From NCBI RefSeq assembly GCF_001722335.1, contig NZ_MIHA01000014.1, positions 62,001 to 126,000 on the forward strand: a stretch of 64,000 bases of DNA, written 5' to 3'. The translations under genes and the position numbers were made by a program. The notes beneath the pieces are model-generated. The model saw only the letters and a program-made list of their open reading frames with translations, did not search any database and was not told the origin of the DNA. Origin of the DNA: Mycolicibacterium flavescens (GTDB lineage: Bacteria; Actinomycetota; Actinomycetes; Mycobacteriales; Mycobacteriaceae). Positions 8,547-16,525 of the stretch are shown here, one piece after another. Numbering within the stretch: position 1 is the stretch's first letter; each line of letters starts with the position of its first letter.

Positions 8547-10202
8547 TCAATTCTCCTGTGCGGCAGTAGAAACCGTTGGCGCAGCGGAACTTTCGCCGGC
8601 GTCAACGGATTTTGCGGCGCCGAATCGCGTACGGAGTTCGGTTTTGAGGACTTTGCCGGCCGGGTTGCGCGGCAGCGCCTCCACCACCTCGAGCGCCTTG
8701 GGGTGCTTGTAGCGGGCCAGCCGCTCGGTGAGGAATTCGTCAAGATCACGCAGCTCAAGATCGGTTTCGCCGCCGGCGCCGAGCGCGCCGGTGTTCAATG
8801 CGACGACCGCGACCGGCACCTCACCCCAGCGCTCGTCGGGACGACCGATCACCGCGACCTCGACGATCGCCGGATGCGCGGCCAGCGCGTTCTCCACCTC
8901 GGCGCAGTAGATGTTCTCGCCGCCGGAGATGATCATGTCCTTCTTGCGGTCGACGACCCAGACGTAACCGTCCTCGTCCCTGCGGACCAGGTCCCCGGAG
9001 TGGAACCAGCCACCGGCGAACACCTCGGCGGTGGCCTGCGGGTTGTTCCAGTAGCCGGCCATCAGCGTGGGTGCGCGGTAGACGATCTCGCCGACCTCGC
9101 CGACCGGGACGTCGTTCATGTCTTCGTCGACGACGCGCGCGGCCACGGTCGGGATCACCTTGCCGACCGAGCCGAGCTTTCTGATCGCGTCCTCGCCGAG
9201 CAGCATGCAGGTCACCGGCGACATCTCGGTCTGGCCGAACGCGGCCAGGATCTGGCTGCCCGGGAAGGTCTCGGCCATCTGCCGCAGCAGGGTGTCCGAG
9301 GCCGGGGCGGCGCCCCACGACAGCACGCGCAGCCGCAGTTGCCGCGGCCGGGCCCGCTGTGCGGCGCACACCGCCTGCCACTGCGCGGGCACGAGGAAGA
9401 TGCCGGTGACCTGTTCGGCCTCGAGGACGTCGAGCAGTTCGTCGGGGTTGAACGCGCCCAGCGGGTAGAGCACGGTCGGCCGGCCCAGCAGCAGGCCGGG
9501 GATCATGTTGCCGATCCCGGCGATGTGGAACAGCGGAACCCCGATGAAGCCGACGTCGTGGTTGAGGTCGGCGCCGTTGGTGAACAGGAACGTCAGCGCC
9601 TGACCGGAAATGTTGGTGTGGGTGAGCACCGCGCCCTTGGGGCGTCCGGTGGTGCCCGAGGTGTACATGATCAGCGCCGGCGCTTCGTTGGGAATGTCGA
9701 CGACTGCGGCGGGCTCACCCGGTTCGGCGATCAAGTCGTCGTAGCCGATCACGTTCTGCTCGGTCGCCCCGCCCGCGACGATGACCGTGCTCAGGGCCGC
9801 GTCCAGGTCGCGCACCGCGGTCGCGACGTTGGCCAGCACGGCCTCGGTGATGACGACCTTGGCCTGGCAGTCGTTGACCAGAAACGCGATCTCGGGCGGG
9901 GTCATCCGGAAGTTGACCGGGACCGCGATCGCGCCGAGCTTGTTGACCGCGAGGAAGGACTCGATGAACTCGGTGCGGTTCAGCATCAGGATCAGCACCC
10001 GGTCGCCGGATTCGACGCCGCGCCGGCTCAGGGCGCCGGCCAGCGCGCTGACCCGCTCGTCGAGTTCGCGCCACGTGATGGTGCGCCCGAGGTAGCGCAA
10101 CGCCGTGGCGTCGGGCTGCATGAGGGCGTGGCGGGCGAGTTGGTTGGTCCAGTTCTGCCTGCGGGCGAGGTACGGCTGGGCGGTCGGGTCCGGCTCAAGC
10201 AA
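8547..10202 (-). CDS. fadD5: FadD5, fatty-acyl-CoA/AMP ligase of the mce1 operon
   Basis: About 551 residues, close to the 554 I recall for M. tuberculosis FadD5. ANL-superfamily adenylating enzyme: P-loop-like motif YTSGTTGRPKGA, FGQTEMSPV, the GGWFHSGDLVRRDEDGYV block and a C-terminal PRNPAGKVLKTEL with the catalytic lysine. It should activate acids with ATP and CoA, feeding lipid taken in or recycled through Mce1. The start is placed at TTG 10202 (LLEPDPTAQPYLARRQNW) because the reading frame upstream runs through the palindromic operator; GGAG lies about 10 bases before. An upstream GTG is not excluded. First gene of the operon, divergent from mce1R. Confidence 0.9.
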   Translation of the reverse strand: MLEPDPTAQPYLARRQNWTNQLARHALMQPDATALRYLGRTITWRELDERVSALAGALSRRGVESGDRVLILMLNRTEFIESFLAVNKLGAIAVPVNFRMTPPEIAFLVNDCQAKVVITEAVLANVATAVRDLDAALSTVIVAGGATEQNVIGYDDLIAEPGEPAAVVDIPNEAPALIMYTSGTTGRPKGAVLTHTNISGQALTFLFTNGADLNHDVGFIGVPLFHIAGIGNMIPGLLLGRPTVLYPLGAFNPDELLDVLEAEQVTGIFLVPAQWQAVCAAQRARPRQLRLRVLSWGAAPASDTLLRQMAETFPGSQILAAFGQTEMSPVTCMLLGEDAIRKLGSVGKVIPTVAARVVDEDMNDVPVGEVGEIVYRAPTLMAGYWNNPQATAEVFAGGWFHSGDLVRRDEDGYVWVVDRKKDMIISGGENIYCAEVENALAAHPAIVEVAVIGRPDERWGEVPVAVVALNTGALGAGGETDLELRDLDEFLTERLARYKHPKALEVVEALPRNPAGKVLKTELRTRFGAAKSVDAGESSAAPTVSTAAQEN

Positions 10203-10238
10203 CGTCGAAGTGCTCCATCTGGGGTTGCGGGTCGGTTG

Positions 10239-10254
10239 ATATTTGATCAAATAT
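10239..10254. promoter_or_regulatory. 16-bp perfect palindrome between fadD5 and mce1R, likely Mce1R operator
   Basis: ATATTTGATCAAATAT is a perfect palindrome and a striking AT-rich island in GC-rich DNA. It lies 37 bases upstream of the fadD5 start and 82 bases upstream of the mce1R start. GntR-family (FadR-type) regulators bind short dyads, and Mce1R is known to repress the mce1 operon and itself. The assignment to Mce1R is inference from position and symmetry. Confidence 0.65.
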
Positions 10255-10335
10255 GTTGTCGCCCCGGTCACACTATGGCCTCGGCGGTTCGGCGACAAGT
10301 ATTTCGTCAAGCGCTCGAAAGGACCGGAGAGCACC

Positions 10336-11010
10336 GTGAACACACCGGCCGCGACCCACCGCAAGCGGCGCGTCCGGCGTGAACAGCTGTCCGACGAGGT
10401 GGCCAACCGGCTGCGCGTCGACATCGTCACCGGCGCGCTGCGGCCGGGGACGTTCATCCGGCTCGACGAGACCGCCGCCGCGCTCGGGGTCAGCATCACG
10501 CCGGTGCGCGAGGCGCTGCGCACACTGCGCGGCGAGGGCATGGTGGCGCTGGAGCCCAACCGCGGTCACGTCGTGGTCCCGCTGTCGCGCGCCGACGTCG
10601 AGGACATCTTCTGGCTGCAGGCCACCATCGCCAAGGAGTTGGCCGCGGCCGCGGCCCAGCGGATCACCGACGAGCAGATCGACGAACTACAGCGGCTCAA
10701 CGACGAGTTGGCCGACGCGGTGGCCCGGCACGCGACCGAGGAGATCACCGCCGCCGAGTTCGCGTTCCACCGCGCGTTCAACCGGTCGACCGGCCGGATC
10801 AAACTGGCGTGGTTTCTGCTGCACGTCGCGCGGTACCTGCCCGGACAGCTCTACGCGGGCGATCCGCGGTGGGGCGCCTCGGCGGTGGCCGGGCACCGGG
10901 AGCTGATCGCCGCGCTGCGCGGCCGCGACGTCGACACGGTGGTCCGGTTGACCGCCGACGAGTTCGCCGACGCCGCCGAGCGCCTACTCGCGCGCCTCGA
11001 CCACCTCTGA
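10336..11010 (+). CDS. mce1R: Mce1R, GntR/FadR-type repressor of mce1
   Basis: A 224-residue regulator with an N-terminal winged helix (about residues 20-80; ITPVREALRTLRGEGMVALEPNRGHVV is the typical GntR recognition region) and a helical FCD effector domain with DIFWLQATIAKEL and FHRAFNRSTGR. I chose GTG 10336, preceded by GGAGAG; an in-frame ATG at 10243 lies inside the palindromic operator and would add 31 unconserved residues. It is divergent from fadD5, as in M. tuberculosis Rv0165c/Rv0166. The ligand is probably a lipid or acyl compound (inference). Confidence 0.9.
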   Translation: MNTPAATHRKRRVRREQLSDEVANRLRVDIVTGALRPGTFIRLDETAAALGVSITPVREALRTLRGEGMVALEPNRGHVVVPLSRADVEDIFWLQATIAKELAAAAAQRITDEQIDELQRLNDELADAVARHATEEITAAEFAFHRAFNRSTGRIKLAWFLLHVARYLPGQLYAGDPRWGASAVAGHRELIAALRGRDVDTVVRLTADEFADAAERLLARLDHL

Positions 11011-11015
11011 AGCGG

Positions 11016-11456
11016 TCAGGTCGCGGCGAGTTGCTCGGCGCGGGCCTTGAGGTTGTCGGCCAGGTAGTCCAGCGTGTCGCCGATCGCCTTCTTCACCATC
11101 GGCTTGGGGATCGGCAGCTTGGTCTCGACGTCGAGGTCGACGGTCAGCAGCGACGTCGGGCCCATCGAGACGACCGAGAACTTCTGCTCCTGCTTGTCGA
11201 AGTGGTCGCCCTGTTGGAGCACCGTGTAGATCTGGTTCTCGCCCGGGTAGTACACCGCGGTGATGAAGGTGCCCGATTGCCCCTGCACGACGACGTCGAG
11301 CCGCAGCTGGCTGGGCCGCCCGTCGTCATACCGGGCCAGCACCCAGCACCCTTTGATCTCTTCGTTCCACTGGGGGTAGGCCTCGAAGTCGGCGACGATT
11401 CCCATGATCGCTTCGGCGGAGGCCGCCACCTCGACAGTCTTGCTCACGAGCGGCAT
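11016..11456 (-). CDS. SRPBCC (START-like) domain protein, TB18.5 homologue
   Basis: A 146-residue protein made almost wholly of one polyketide-cyclase/START-like fold: an N-terminal SKTVEVAASAEAIMGIVADFEAYPQWN segment, a beta-rich centre and a long C-terminal helix ending KARAEQLAAT. It strongly resembles Rv0164 (TB18.5), which also sits beside mce1R. The fold binds hydrophobic ligands; no catalytic residues can be assigned. It lies tail-to-tail with mce1R and 16 bases after the thioesterase gene, with which it probably shares a transcript. Confidence 0.88.
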   Translation of the reverse strand: MPLVSKTVEVAASAEAIMGIVADFEAYPQWNEEIKGCWVLARYDDGRPSQLRLDVVVQGQSGTFITAVYYPGENQIYTVLQQGDHFDKQEQKFSVVSMGPTSLLTVDLDVETKLPIPKPMVKKAIGDTLDYLADNLKARAEQLAAT

Positions 11457-11472
11457 CGCACGAGCATAACGA

Positions 11473-11904
11473 TCAGCCGGTCTGCGCCGTCTCCAGCAGG
11501 GCCAGCACCGCGTCGGGGATCGGGACGGGCCGGCGGTTCTGCCGGTCGACGTAGACGTGCACCCAGTGCCCGACCGCGGCGACCGGCCCGTCGGGCGCCC
11601 ACAGCCCCAGCCGGTAGGTGACGCTGCTGTGGCCCAGCCGCACCACCGACAGGCCCACCGAAAGCGGTTCGGGGAACCGGAGTTCGGCCAGGTACCGGCA
11701 GCCCGATTCGGCGACCACGCCCAGCCACGGCACGGCCAGGGGGTCGATGCCGACGGTGGTGTTGATCCAGCCGTTGATCGCGGTGTCGAACAGCGCGTAG
11801 TACACCGCGTTGTTGAGGTGTCCGAACATGTCGTTGTCGGCCCACCGCGTGGTCACCGGCCAGTGCACCGGGAATTCCGACGGGCAGATGTCAGGCTCGG
11901 CCAT
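11473..11904 (-). CDS. Hotdog-fold acyl-CoA thioesterase
   Basis: A 143-residue single-domain protein. The N-terminal TRWADNDMFGHLNNAVYYALFD is the 4-hydroxybenzoyl-CoA thioesterase signature with the catalytic Asp, and GxxSVTYRLG and AVGHWVHVYVD follow. It resembles Rv0163 and keeps its position between the TB18.5-like gene and adhE1. It should hydrolyse an acyl-CoA; the substrate is unknown. The ATG start is well isolated and divergent from the alcohol dehydrogenase gene 29 bases away, so the two share a promoter region. Confidence 0.88.
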   Translation of the reverse strand: MAEPDICPSEFPVHWPVTTRWADNDMFGHLNNAVYYALFDTAINGWINTTVGIDPLAVPWLGVVAESGCRYLAELRFPEPLSVGLSVVRLGHSSVTYRLGLWAPDGPVAAVGHWVHVYVDRQNRRPVPIPDAVLALLETAQTG

Positions 11905-11933
11905 GGCAGCAGTCTTACAGGAGGGGCAATCTG

Positions 11934-13046
11934 GTGGTCATGAAGATCCGCGGTGCTGTCCTCGAGGAGATCGGCCGCGAGCGGCCGTACGCCGAGTCGC
12001 GGCCGCTGTCGGTCGGGGAACTGGACCTGGCCCCGCCCGGCGCCGGTGAGCTGCTGGTGCGCATCGAGGCCGCCGGGCTGTGCCACTCCGATCTGTCGGT
12101 GGTCGACGGCAACCGGGTGCGGCCGGTGCCGATGCTGCTGGGTCACGAGGCCGCCGGCGTCGTCGAGCAGGTCGGCGGGGGCGGGTCCGACGTTCAGGTC
12201 GGCACCCGGGTCGTGATGACGTTCCTGCCGCGGTGCGGTGTCTGCGCGGCGTGTGCCACCGATGGTCTGACTCCGTGCGAACCGGGCAGTGCCGCCAACA
12301 ATGCGGGCACCTTGATGACCGGTGAGCGCCGCCTGTCGCGCCAGGGCGTACCGGTGCACCACCATCTCGGGGTGTCGGGCTTCGCCACCCACGCCGTGGT
12401 CGACCGCCGCTCGGTGGTGCCGGTGCCCGACGACGTGCCCGCCGTGGTGGCGTCGCTGCTCGGCTGCGCGGTGCTCACCGGCGGTGGCGCCGTGGTGAAC
12501 GCGGGCCGTCCCCGGCCCGGCAGCACGGTCGCCGTGGTCGGTCTCGGCGGGGTGGGCATGGCGGCGGTGCTCACCGCGCTCGCGCAGGACGATGTCCGCG
12601 TCGCCGCCGTCGACCAGGTGCCCGACAAACTCGACCGGGCCCGGCAGTCCGGCGCCCACGCGGTCTACACGCCCGAGCAGGCGCGCGACGGCGGCCTGAA
12701 GGCCGAGGTGGTGATCGAGGCGGCGGGCCATCCCGCTGCGCTCGAGACCGCCGTCGACCTCACCGCGGCCGGCGGCCGCACGGTGTCGGTCGGTCTGCCC
12801 CGCCCCGACGCGCGGGTCACGTTGTCGCCGTTGGGTTTTGTCGCCGAGGGGCGGTCGCTGATCGGCAGTTACCTCGGATCGGCGGTGCCGTCGCGCGACA
12901 TCCCGCTGTTCGTGGAGCTGTGGCGGGCGGGCCGGCTGCCGGTGGAGTCGCTGGTGTCGTCGACGATTCCGTTCGACGGCATCAACACCGGCATGGATCG
13001 ACTCGCCGACGGTGCCGCGGTGCGCCAGGTAATCCGGTTCGAGTAG
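11934..13046 (+). CDS. adhE1: Zinc-dependent alcohol dehydrogenase (AdhE1-like)
   Basis: A 370-residue medium-chain alcohol dehydrogenase. Catalytic zinc ligands: Cys in AGLCHSDLS and His-Glu in LLGHEAAG. Structural zinc cysteines lie in CGVCAACATDGLTPC. The Rossmann motif is VVGLGGVGMAAVL, with an acidic residue after the second strand consistent with NAD binding. GTG 11934 is chosen as start because AGGAGGGG lies 7 bases before it; ATG 11940 is the alternative. It matches Rv0162c in family and position. Confidence 0.88.
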   Translation: MVMKIRGAVLEEIGRERPYAESRPLSVGELDLAPPGAGELLVRIEAAGLCHSDLSVVDGNRVRPVPMLLGHEAAGVVEQVGGGGSDVQVGTRVVMTFLPRCGVCAACATDGLTPCEPGSAANNAGTLMTGERRLSRQGVPVHHHLGVSGFATHAVVDRRSVVPVPDDVPAVVASLLGCAVLTGGGAVVNAGRPRPGSTVAVVGLGGVGMAAVLTALAQDDVRVAAVDQVPDKLDRARQSGAHAVYTPEQARDGGLKAEVVIEAAGHPAALETAVDLTAAGGRTVSVGLPRPDARVTLSPLGFVAEGRSLIGSYLGSAVPSRDIPLFVELWRAGRLPVESLVSSTIPFDGINTGMDRLADGAAVRQVIRFE

Positions 13047-13049
13047 TCC

Positions 13050-14858
13050 TCAGAACCACTCGTCGCGCATGTCGAGCGTGGTGCGGTCCAAGGCGGCGAG
13101 GAGATCCAGTTGCGGCGCCGTCTTAGGTAACTCGTAGCGGAAGAAGTACTGCGCTGCTTGACGTTTGCCGTCGTAGAAGTCGCCGGTGCGGGTGTGGGCG
13201 GCCAGCGCCTGCTGCAACCAGATCCAGGCGACGACGATGTGCCCGAACGCCTCGAGGTAGATCGCGCTGTTGGCCATCGCGGCGTCGACGTCACCGGGCG
13301 CGAACATCTCGGCCGTGACCGTGACCAGCCGCTGCCAGCTGGCGTCGAGTTGTGTTGCCTGCGCGGCGATTTCACCGCCGAGCGCGGCGGCCTGCTCGAC
13401 CGTCGCACCGATCTCGGCGCCCAGCGCTGCCAGCCCGGCCCCGCCGCGCATGGGCACCTTGCGGCCCAGCAGGTCCAGGCTCTGGATCCCGTATGTGCCT
13501 TCGTGGATCGGGTTGAGCCGGTTGTCGCGGTAGTGCTGCTCGACGTCGTACTCGCGGGTGTAGCCGTATCCGCCGTGCACCTGGATCGCCAGATCGTTGG
13601 CGGCCAGGCACCACTGCGACGGCCAGCTCTTGCCGACGGGGGTCAGCATGTCGAGCAGCAGCGACACGCGGTCGCGTTCCTCGTCGCTCTGCGCGGTCTC
13701 CTGCAGGTCGACGAGCTTGCTACAGTACAGCAGCAGCGCCATGCCGCCTTCGGCATAGGCCTTCTGCGCCAACAGCATCCGTTTGACGTCGGCGTGCTCG
13801 ATGATCGGCACCTGCGGGGCGGCCGGATCCTTGGCGCTGACCGGGCGGCCTTGGGGGCGTTCGCGGGCGTACTTGAGCGACTTGAGATAGCCGGTATAGC
13901 CGAGCGACACCGCGCCCATGCCCACGCCGAGACGCGCCTCGTTCATCATCGTGAACATGTAGGCGATGCCGCGGTGCGGTTCGCCGACCAGATGGCCGAC
14001 GGCACCGGGCCGGCCGCCGGGAGTGAACGCGCCCTCGCCGAGGTTGAGCACGGTGTTGGTGATCCCCCGCTGGCCCATCTTGTGGTTCAGACCGGCCAGC
14101 ACGATGTCGTTGCGCTCACCGACCGTTCCGTCGTCGCCGAGCACGTACTTGGGCACGATGAACAGCGAGATGCCCTTGGTACCCGCGGGACCGCCGGGGA
14201 TCTTCGCCAGTACCAGGTTGACGATGTTGTCGGTCAGTTCGTGTTCGGCGCCGGAGATCCACATCTTCGACCCGAACAGCCGGTAGTTGCCAGCCTGAGA
14301 ATCGTCGTCCTGGGGTTCGGCGCGGGTGGTGATGTCGGCCAGCGAGGAACCGGCTTGGGTCTCCGACAGCGCCATGGTGCCCGAAAACCGCCCGGCCAGC
14401 ATCGGTTTGAGGTACGCCTCGATCTGGTCGTCGCTGCCGAAGCGGGAGAGCAGGTTGGCGTTGGCCATGGTCAGCATCAGGTAGCCGGTCGTGCTGACGT
14501 TGGCCGCCGAGAACCAGGCGAACGCGGCCTGGGCGACGGTGGCCGGCAGCTGGGCGCCGCCGAGCCGTTCGTCCATCGACATCGCGATCAGGTCGGCCTG
14601 CGCGAACGCGTCCCAGGCCTCCTTGACCTCGGGGATGACGGTGACCTTCTCGCCGTCGAAGGTGGGTTCGTTGGCGTCGCTCTTCTTGTTGTGCGTGGCG
14701 AAGTACCGCGTCGCCAACTGCTCGCACAGGTCCAGCACCGCGTCGTAGGTGTCGCGGGAGTGCTCGCTGAACCGGTCGCGCCGGGTGAGCTCGTCGACCC
14801 GCAGCCACTCGTAGAGCAGGAATTCGAGATCGCGGCGGGACAGCAGAAGCGACTTCAC
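13050..14858 (-). CDS. Acyl-CoA dehydrogenase, long form (FadE family)
   Basis: About 602 residues, longer than ordinary FadE proteins (about 380-400). An N-terminal helical extension precedes the core: SETQAGSSLADITTRA and the FAD/substrate region KMWISGAEHELTDN, then IQVHGGYGYTREYDVEQHYRDNRLNPIHEGTYGIQ, where Glu of HEG(T) is in the usual catalytic loop. A C-terminal helical domain of about 130 residues follows. This layout is that of the DmdC-like/long-chain group. GTG 14858 (VKSLLLSRRDLEFLLYEW) is chosen as start; the frame is open further upstream, but that part overlaps an ADP-ribosylglycohydrolase relic and is not conserved-looking. Substrate unknown. Confidence 0.87.
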   Translation of the reverse strand: MKSLLLSRRDLEFLLYEWLRVDELTRRDRFSEHSRDTYDAVLDLCEQLATRYFATHNKKSDANEPTFDGEKVTVIPEVKEAWDAFAQADLIAMSMDERLGGAQLPATVAQAAFAWFSAANVSTTGYLMLTMANANLLSRFGSDDQIEAYLKPMLAGRFSGTMALSETQAGSSLADITTRAEPQDDDSQAGNYRLFGSKMWISGAEHELTDNIVNLVLAKIPGGPAGTKGISLFIVPKYVLGDDGTVGERNDIVLAGLNHKMGQRGITNTVLNLGEGAFTPGGRPGAVGHLVGEPHRGIAYMFTMMNEARLGVGMGAVSLGYTGYLKSLKYARERPQGRPVSAKDPAAPQVPIIEHADVKRMLLAQKAYAEGGMALLLYCSKLVDLQETAQSDEERDRVSLLLDMLTPVGKSWPSQWCLAANDLAIQVHGGYGYTREYDVEQHYRDNRLNPIHEGTYGIQSLDLLGRKVPMRGGAGLAALGAEIGATVEQAAALGGEIAAQATQLDASWQRLVTVTAEMFAPGDVDAAMANSAIYLEAFGHIVVAWIWLQQALAAHTRTGDFYDGKRQAAQYFFRYELPKTAPQLDLLAALDRTTLDMRDEWF

Positions 14859-14895
14859 GTTTCCATCTTGCCCGTCGGCTCGTACGTTGGTGGTG

Positions 14896-15030
14896 ATGCC
14901 GGCGACGACGGAACTGACCGAGCGGACGCGGGCCGGGCTCGTCACCTATGCCGCAGGTGACGCGCTGGGCGTCCCGTGGGAAGGGGTCGACCTGCCCCGG
15001 CTGCCGTCGCTGCGCCGGTCGCTGGGTTGA
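14896..15030 (+). pseudogene. ADP-ribosylglycohydrolase N-terminal fragment (gene relic)
   Basis: A 44-codon frame starting ATG at 14896 reads LTERTRAGLVTYAAGDALGVPWEG in its middle, the N-terminal signature of the DraG/ADP-ribosylglycohydrolase family (a GxxxGxAxGDAlG-type helix with the Asp-Gly region). The frame ends at TGA 15030 after a short unconserved tail and the TetR gene begins on the opposite strand 4 bases later. Full-length relatives have 300 or so residues, so about 85 percent is missing. It could be a relic or, less likely, a small stand-alone protein. Confidence 0.6.
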
Positions 15031-15033
15031 CTG

Positions 15034-15705
15034 TCAGGCGGTGGCGGGGTCCGGTTCGCCGGGCAGCGCGTCGACGGGCACGCCCAGCGGCGAGTCGGTG
15101 CGCACGGTCTCGTCGCGGATCAATCCGCGCAGCAGCGCGGTGCTGAACTCGATCGCGATCTCCTGGGCGGTGCGCCTGCCGTGCGGGCGCAGCCAGCGGT
15201 ACGCCCCCAGCGTCATGCCGATGTAGCCCAGCGCCAGCACGTGCGAGTCGCAGTCGTAGAACTCGCCGCTGGCGATGCCGCGGTCGATGACGTCGCGCAC
15301 GTGCTCGTAGACCTGGGCTTCCTTCTCCCGGATGTAGGCCACCTGCTCCTCGGTGAACCACTCCCCGATGTAGGGGCCCTCCTGGAAGTACACCGCGGCC
15401 CGCTCGATGTCGCTGGCGATGCCGACCAGCAGCCGCCGGGTGAAGTGGTAGATGGTCTCGCGCGCCGACGCCGACGGGTCGTCGTGCAGCGCGTCGACGG
15501 TGAAGTCGGCCGCGCCCTTGTAGATGTCGTAGAGGATCAGCGACTTGCTGGCGTAGTAGTGGTAGACGGTCGCCTTGTTCAGCCCGACCGCTTCGGCGAC
15601 GTCGTCCATCCGGGTGCCGTGATAGCCGCGCGCGGCGAACAGTTTGGTGGCGACAGCCAACAACTCCTCGCGACGGGACATCCCGTTGGATTCCGATGGC
15701 GGCAT
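15034..15705 (-). CDS. TetR-family regulator (Rv0158-like)
   Basis: A 223-residue TetR protein. The HTH lies at about residues 25-50 (GTRMDDVAEAVGLNKATVYHYYASK) after RREELLAVATKLFAARGYH, followed by a helical ligand domain containing AAVYFQEGPYIGEWF. It resembles Rv0158, which also lies between the transhydrogenase and the adhE1/mce1 block in M. tuberculosis. ATG 15705 fits the family; MSRRE 24 bases downstream is an alternative. A CAACTGGTTG dyad lies 48 bases upstream and may be its operator. Confidence 0.88.
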   Translation of the reverse strand: MPPSESNGMSRREELLAVATKLFAARGYHGTRMDDVAEAVGLNKATVYHYYASKSLILYDIYKGAADFTVDALHDDPSASARETIYHFTRRLLVGIASDIERAAVYFQEGPYIGEWFTEEQVAYIREKEAQVYEHVRDVIDRGIASGEFYDCDSHVLALGYIGMTLGAYRWLRPHGRRTAQEIAIEFSTALLRGLIRDETVRTDSPLGVPVDALPGEPDPATA

Positions 15706-15751
15706 GGCGACTCACTATAGGCAGGGGTCCGGGTGCGGCCCAGACTTTCAA

Positions 15752-15764
15752 TCAACTGGTTGGA
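15752..15764. promoter_or_regulatory. CAAC-TG-GTTG inverted repeat upstream of TetR gene
   Basis: TCAACTGGTTGGA contains the dyad CAAC/GTTG at 15753-15762, about 50 bases upstream of the TetR start and about 80 upstream of the small ORF at 15846. TetR genes are often autoregulated from such sites. A perfect 12-bp relative, CCAACCGGTTGG, lies upstream of the aldehyde dehydrogenase gene. Function is inferred. Confidence 0.4.
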
Positions 15765-15845
15765 CAGTTTAGGTGCTGGGGGTGTCGCCGCTTGAACACC
15801 GGGTCTAGACTTGCCGAAGTCCAGCCGTTATCGAGAGGTGATCAG

Positions 15846-15956
15846 ATGGATCCGAATCCGGACTATGACGCCAGCGACGAGCTGGAATACGGGATCAACT
15901 GGTTCGCCTGGATTCTGCGCGGCGTCTACCCGCCGCCCGCCTATCCGCCGGTCTAA
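15846..15956 (+). CDS. Small 36-residue protein, function unknown
   Basis: ATG 15846, preceded by GAGAGGTG, opens a 36-codon frame. The product has an acidic N-terminus (MDPNPDYDASDELEYG), one short hydrophobic segment (INWFAWILRGVY) and a proline tail ending PPPAYPPV. The acid-then-aromatic-hydrophobic pattern suggests a peripheral or single-pass membrane microprotein. Its stop overlaps the stop of the convergent DUF2231 gene by 3-4 bases. I do not recognise the family; coding status is supported by the ribosome site and composition only. Confidence 0.5.
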   Translation: MDPNPDYDASDELEYGINWFAWILRGVYPPPAYPPV

Positions 15957-16480
15957 CCCGTCACCTGCCAGCGGTGCACACCCGCACCCTGCGCGTAGGA
16001 CAAGTGCCCGCCCAGTGCGCCGCCCACTGAGACGGCGGTCAACCCCAGCACGCTGAACGCGCGCGCCGCGCCGATCCTGCCCCGCTTGTACTTGCGGTAG
16101 GCGATCAGGAACGCCGCCGCGCCGACCGCGTTTCCGGCCGCGTGCAGCAACCCGACCCGGCGTTGGCGCCGGCCCAGCGTCGGAAACTCCGCGAGCCCGG
16201 CCAGCACCGCGGGCGGCGTCGCGGCCAGCCCGATCGCGATCAGCCGTCGCGCGGCCTCGCGGTCCTTGAAGACCAGGTCCAGCACCGCCGACGACATCCA
16301 CGCGCCGATCGGCAGCGTGACCATCAGCGGATGCGTCGGGTGCCCCAGCCACGACCCGCGCAGTCCGCGGGCCAGCGCCCCGTCGCCGAGGACGACGTCC
16401 ACCGCGCCGGCGGTGATGTCCGCGGCGGTGTCCAGCCGGTCGGCCGATTCGGGCTTCTGTAGTAGCGCGTGCATGTCCAT
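15953..16480 (-). CDS. DUF2231-type membrane protein
   Basis: A 175-residue protein. The segment SWLGHPTHPLMVTLPIGAWMSSAVLDL (about 44-70) is the DUF2231 signature, with histidines beside the first membrane helix; three more hydrophobic segments follow (about 80-100, 110-127, 140-158). Histidine-bearing DUF2231 proteins may bind haem or metal, but no function is established. It stands alone between the small ORF and the ABC importer operon, both oriented away or against it. Confidence 0.82.
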   Translation of the reverse strand: MDMHALLQKPESADRLDTAADITAGAVDVVLGDGALARGLRGSWLGHPTHPLMVTLPIGAWMSSAVLDLVFKDREAARRLIAIGLAATPPAVLAGLAEFPTLGRRQRRVGLLHAAGNAVGAAAFLIAYRKYKRGRIGAARAFSVLGLTAVSVGGALGGHLSYAQGAGVHRWQVTG

Positions 16481-16525
16481 GCCAGCCCGATTACCCGACC
16501 GGCTCGTACTGAACCGCGTGCCCGC

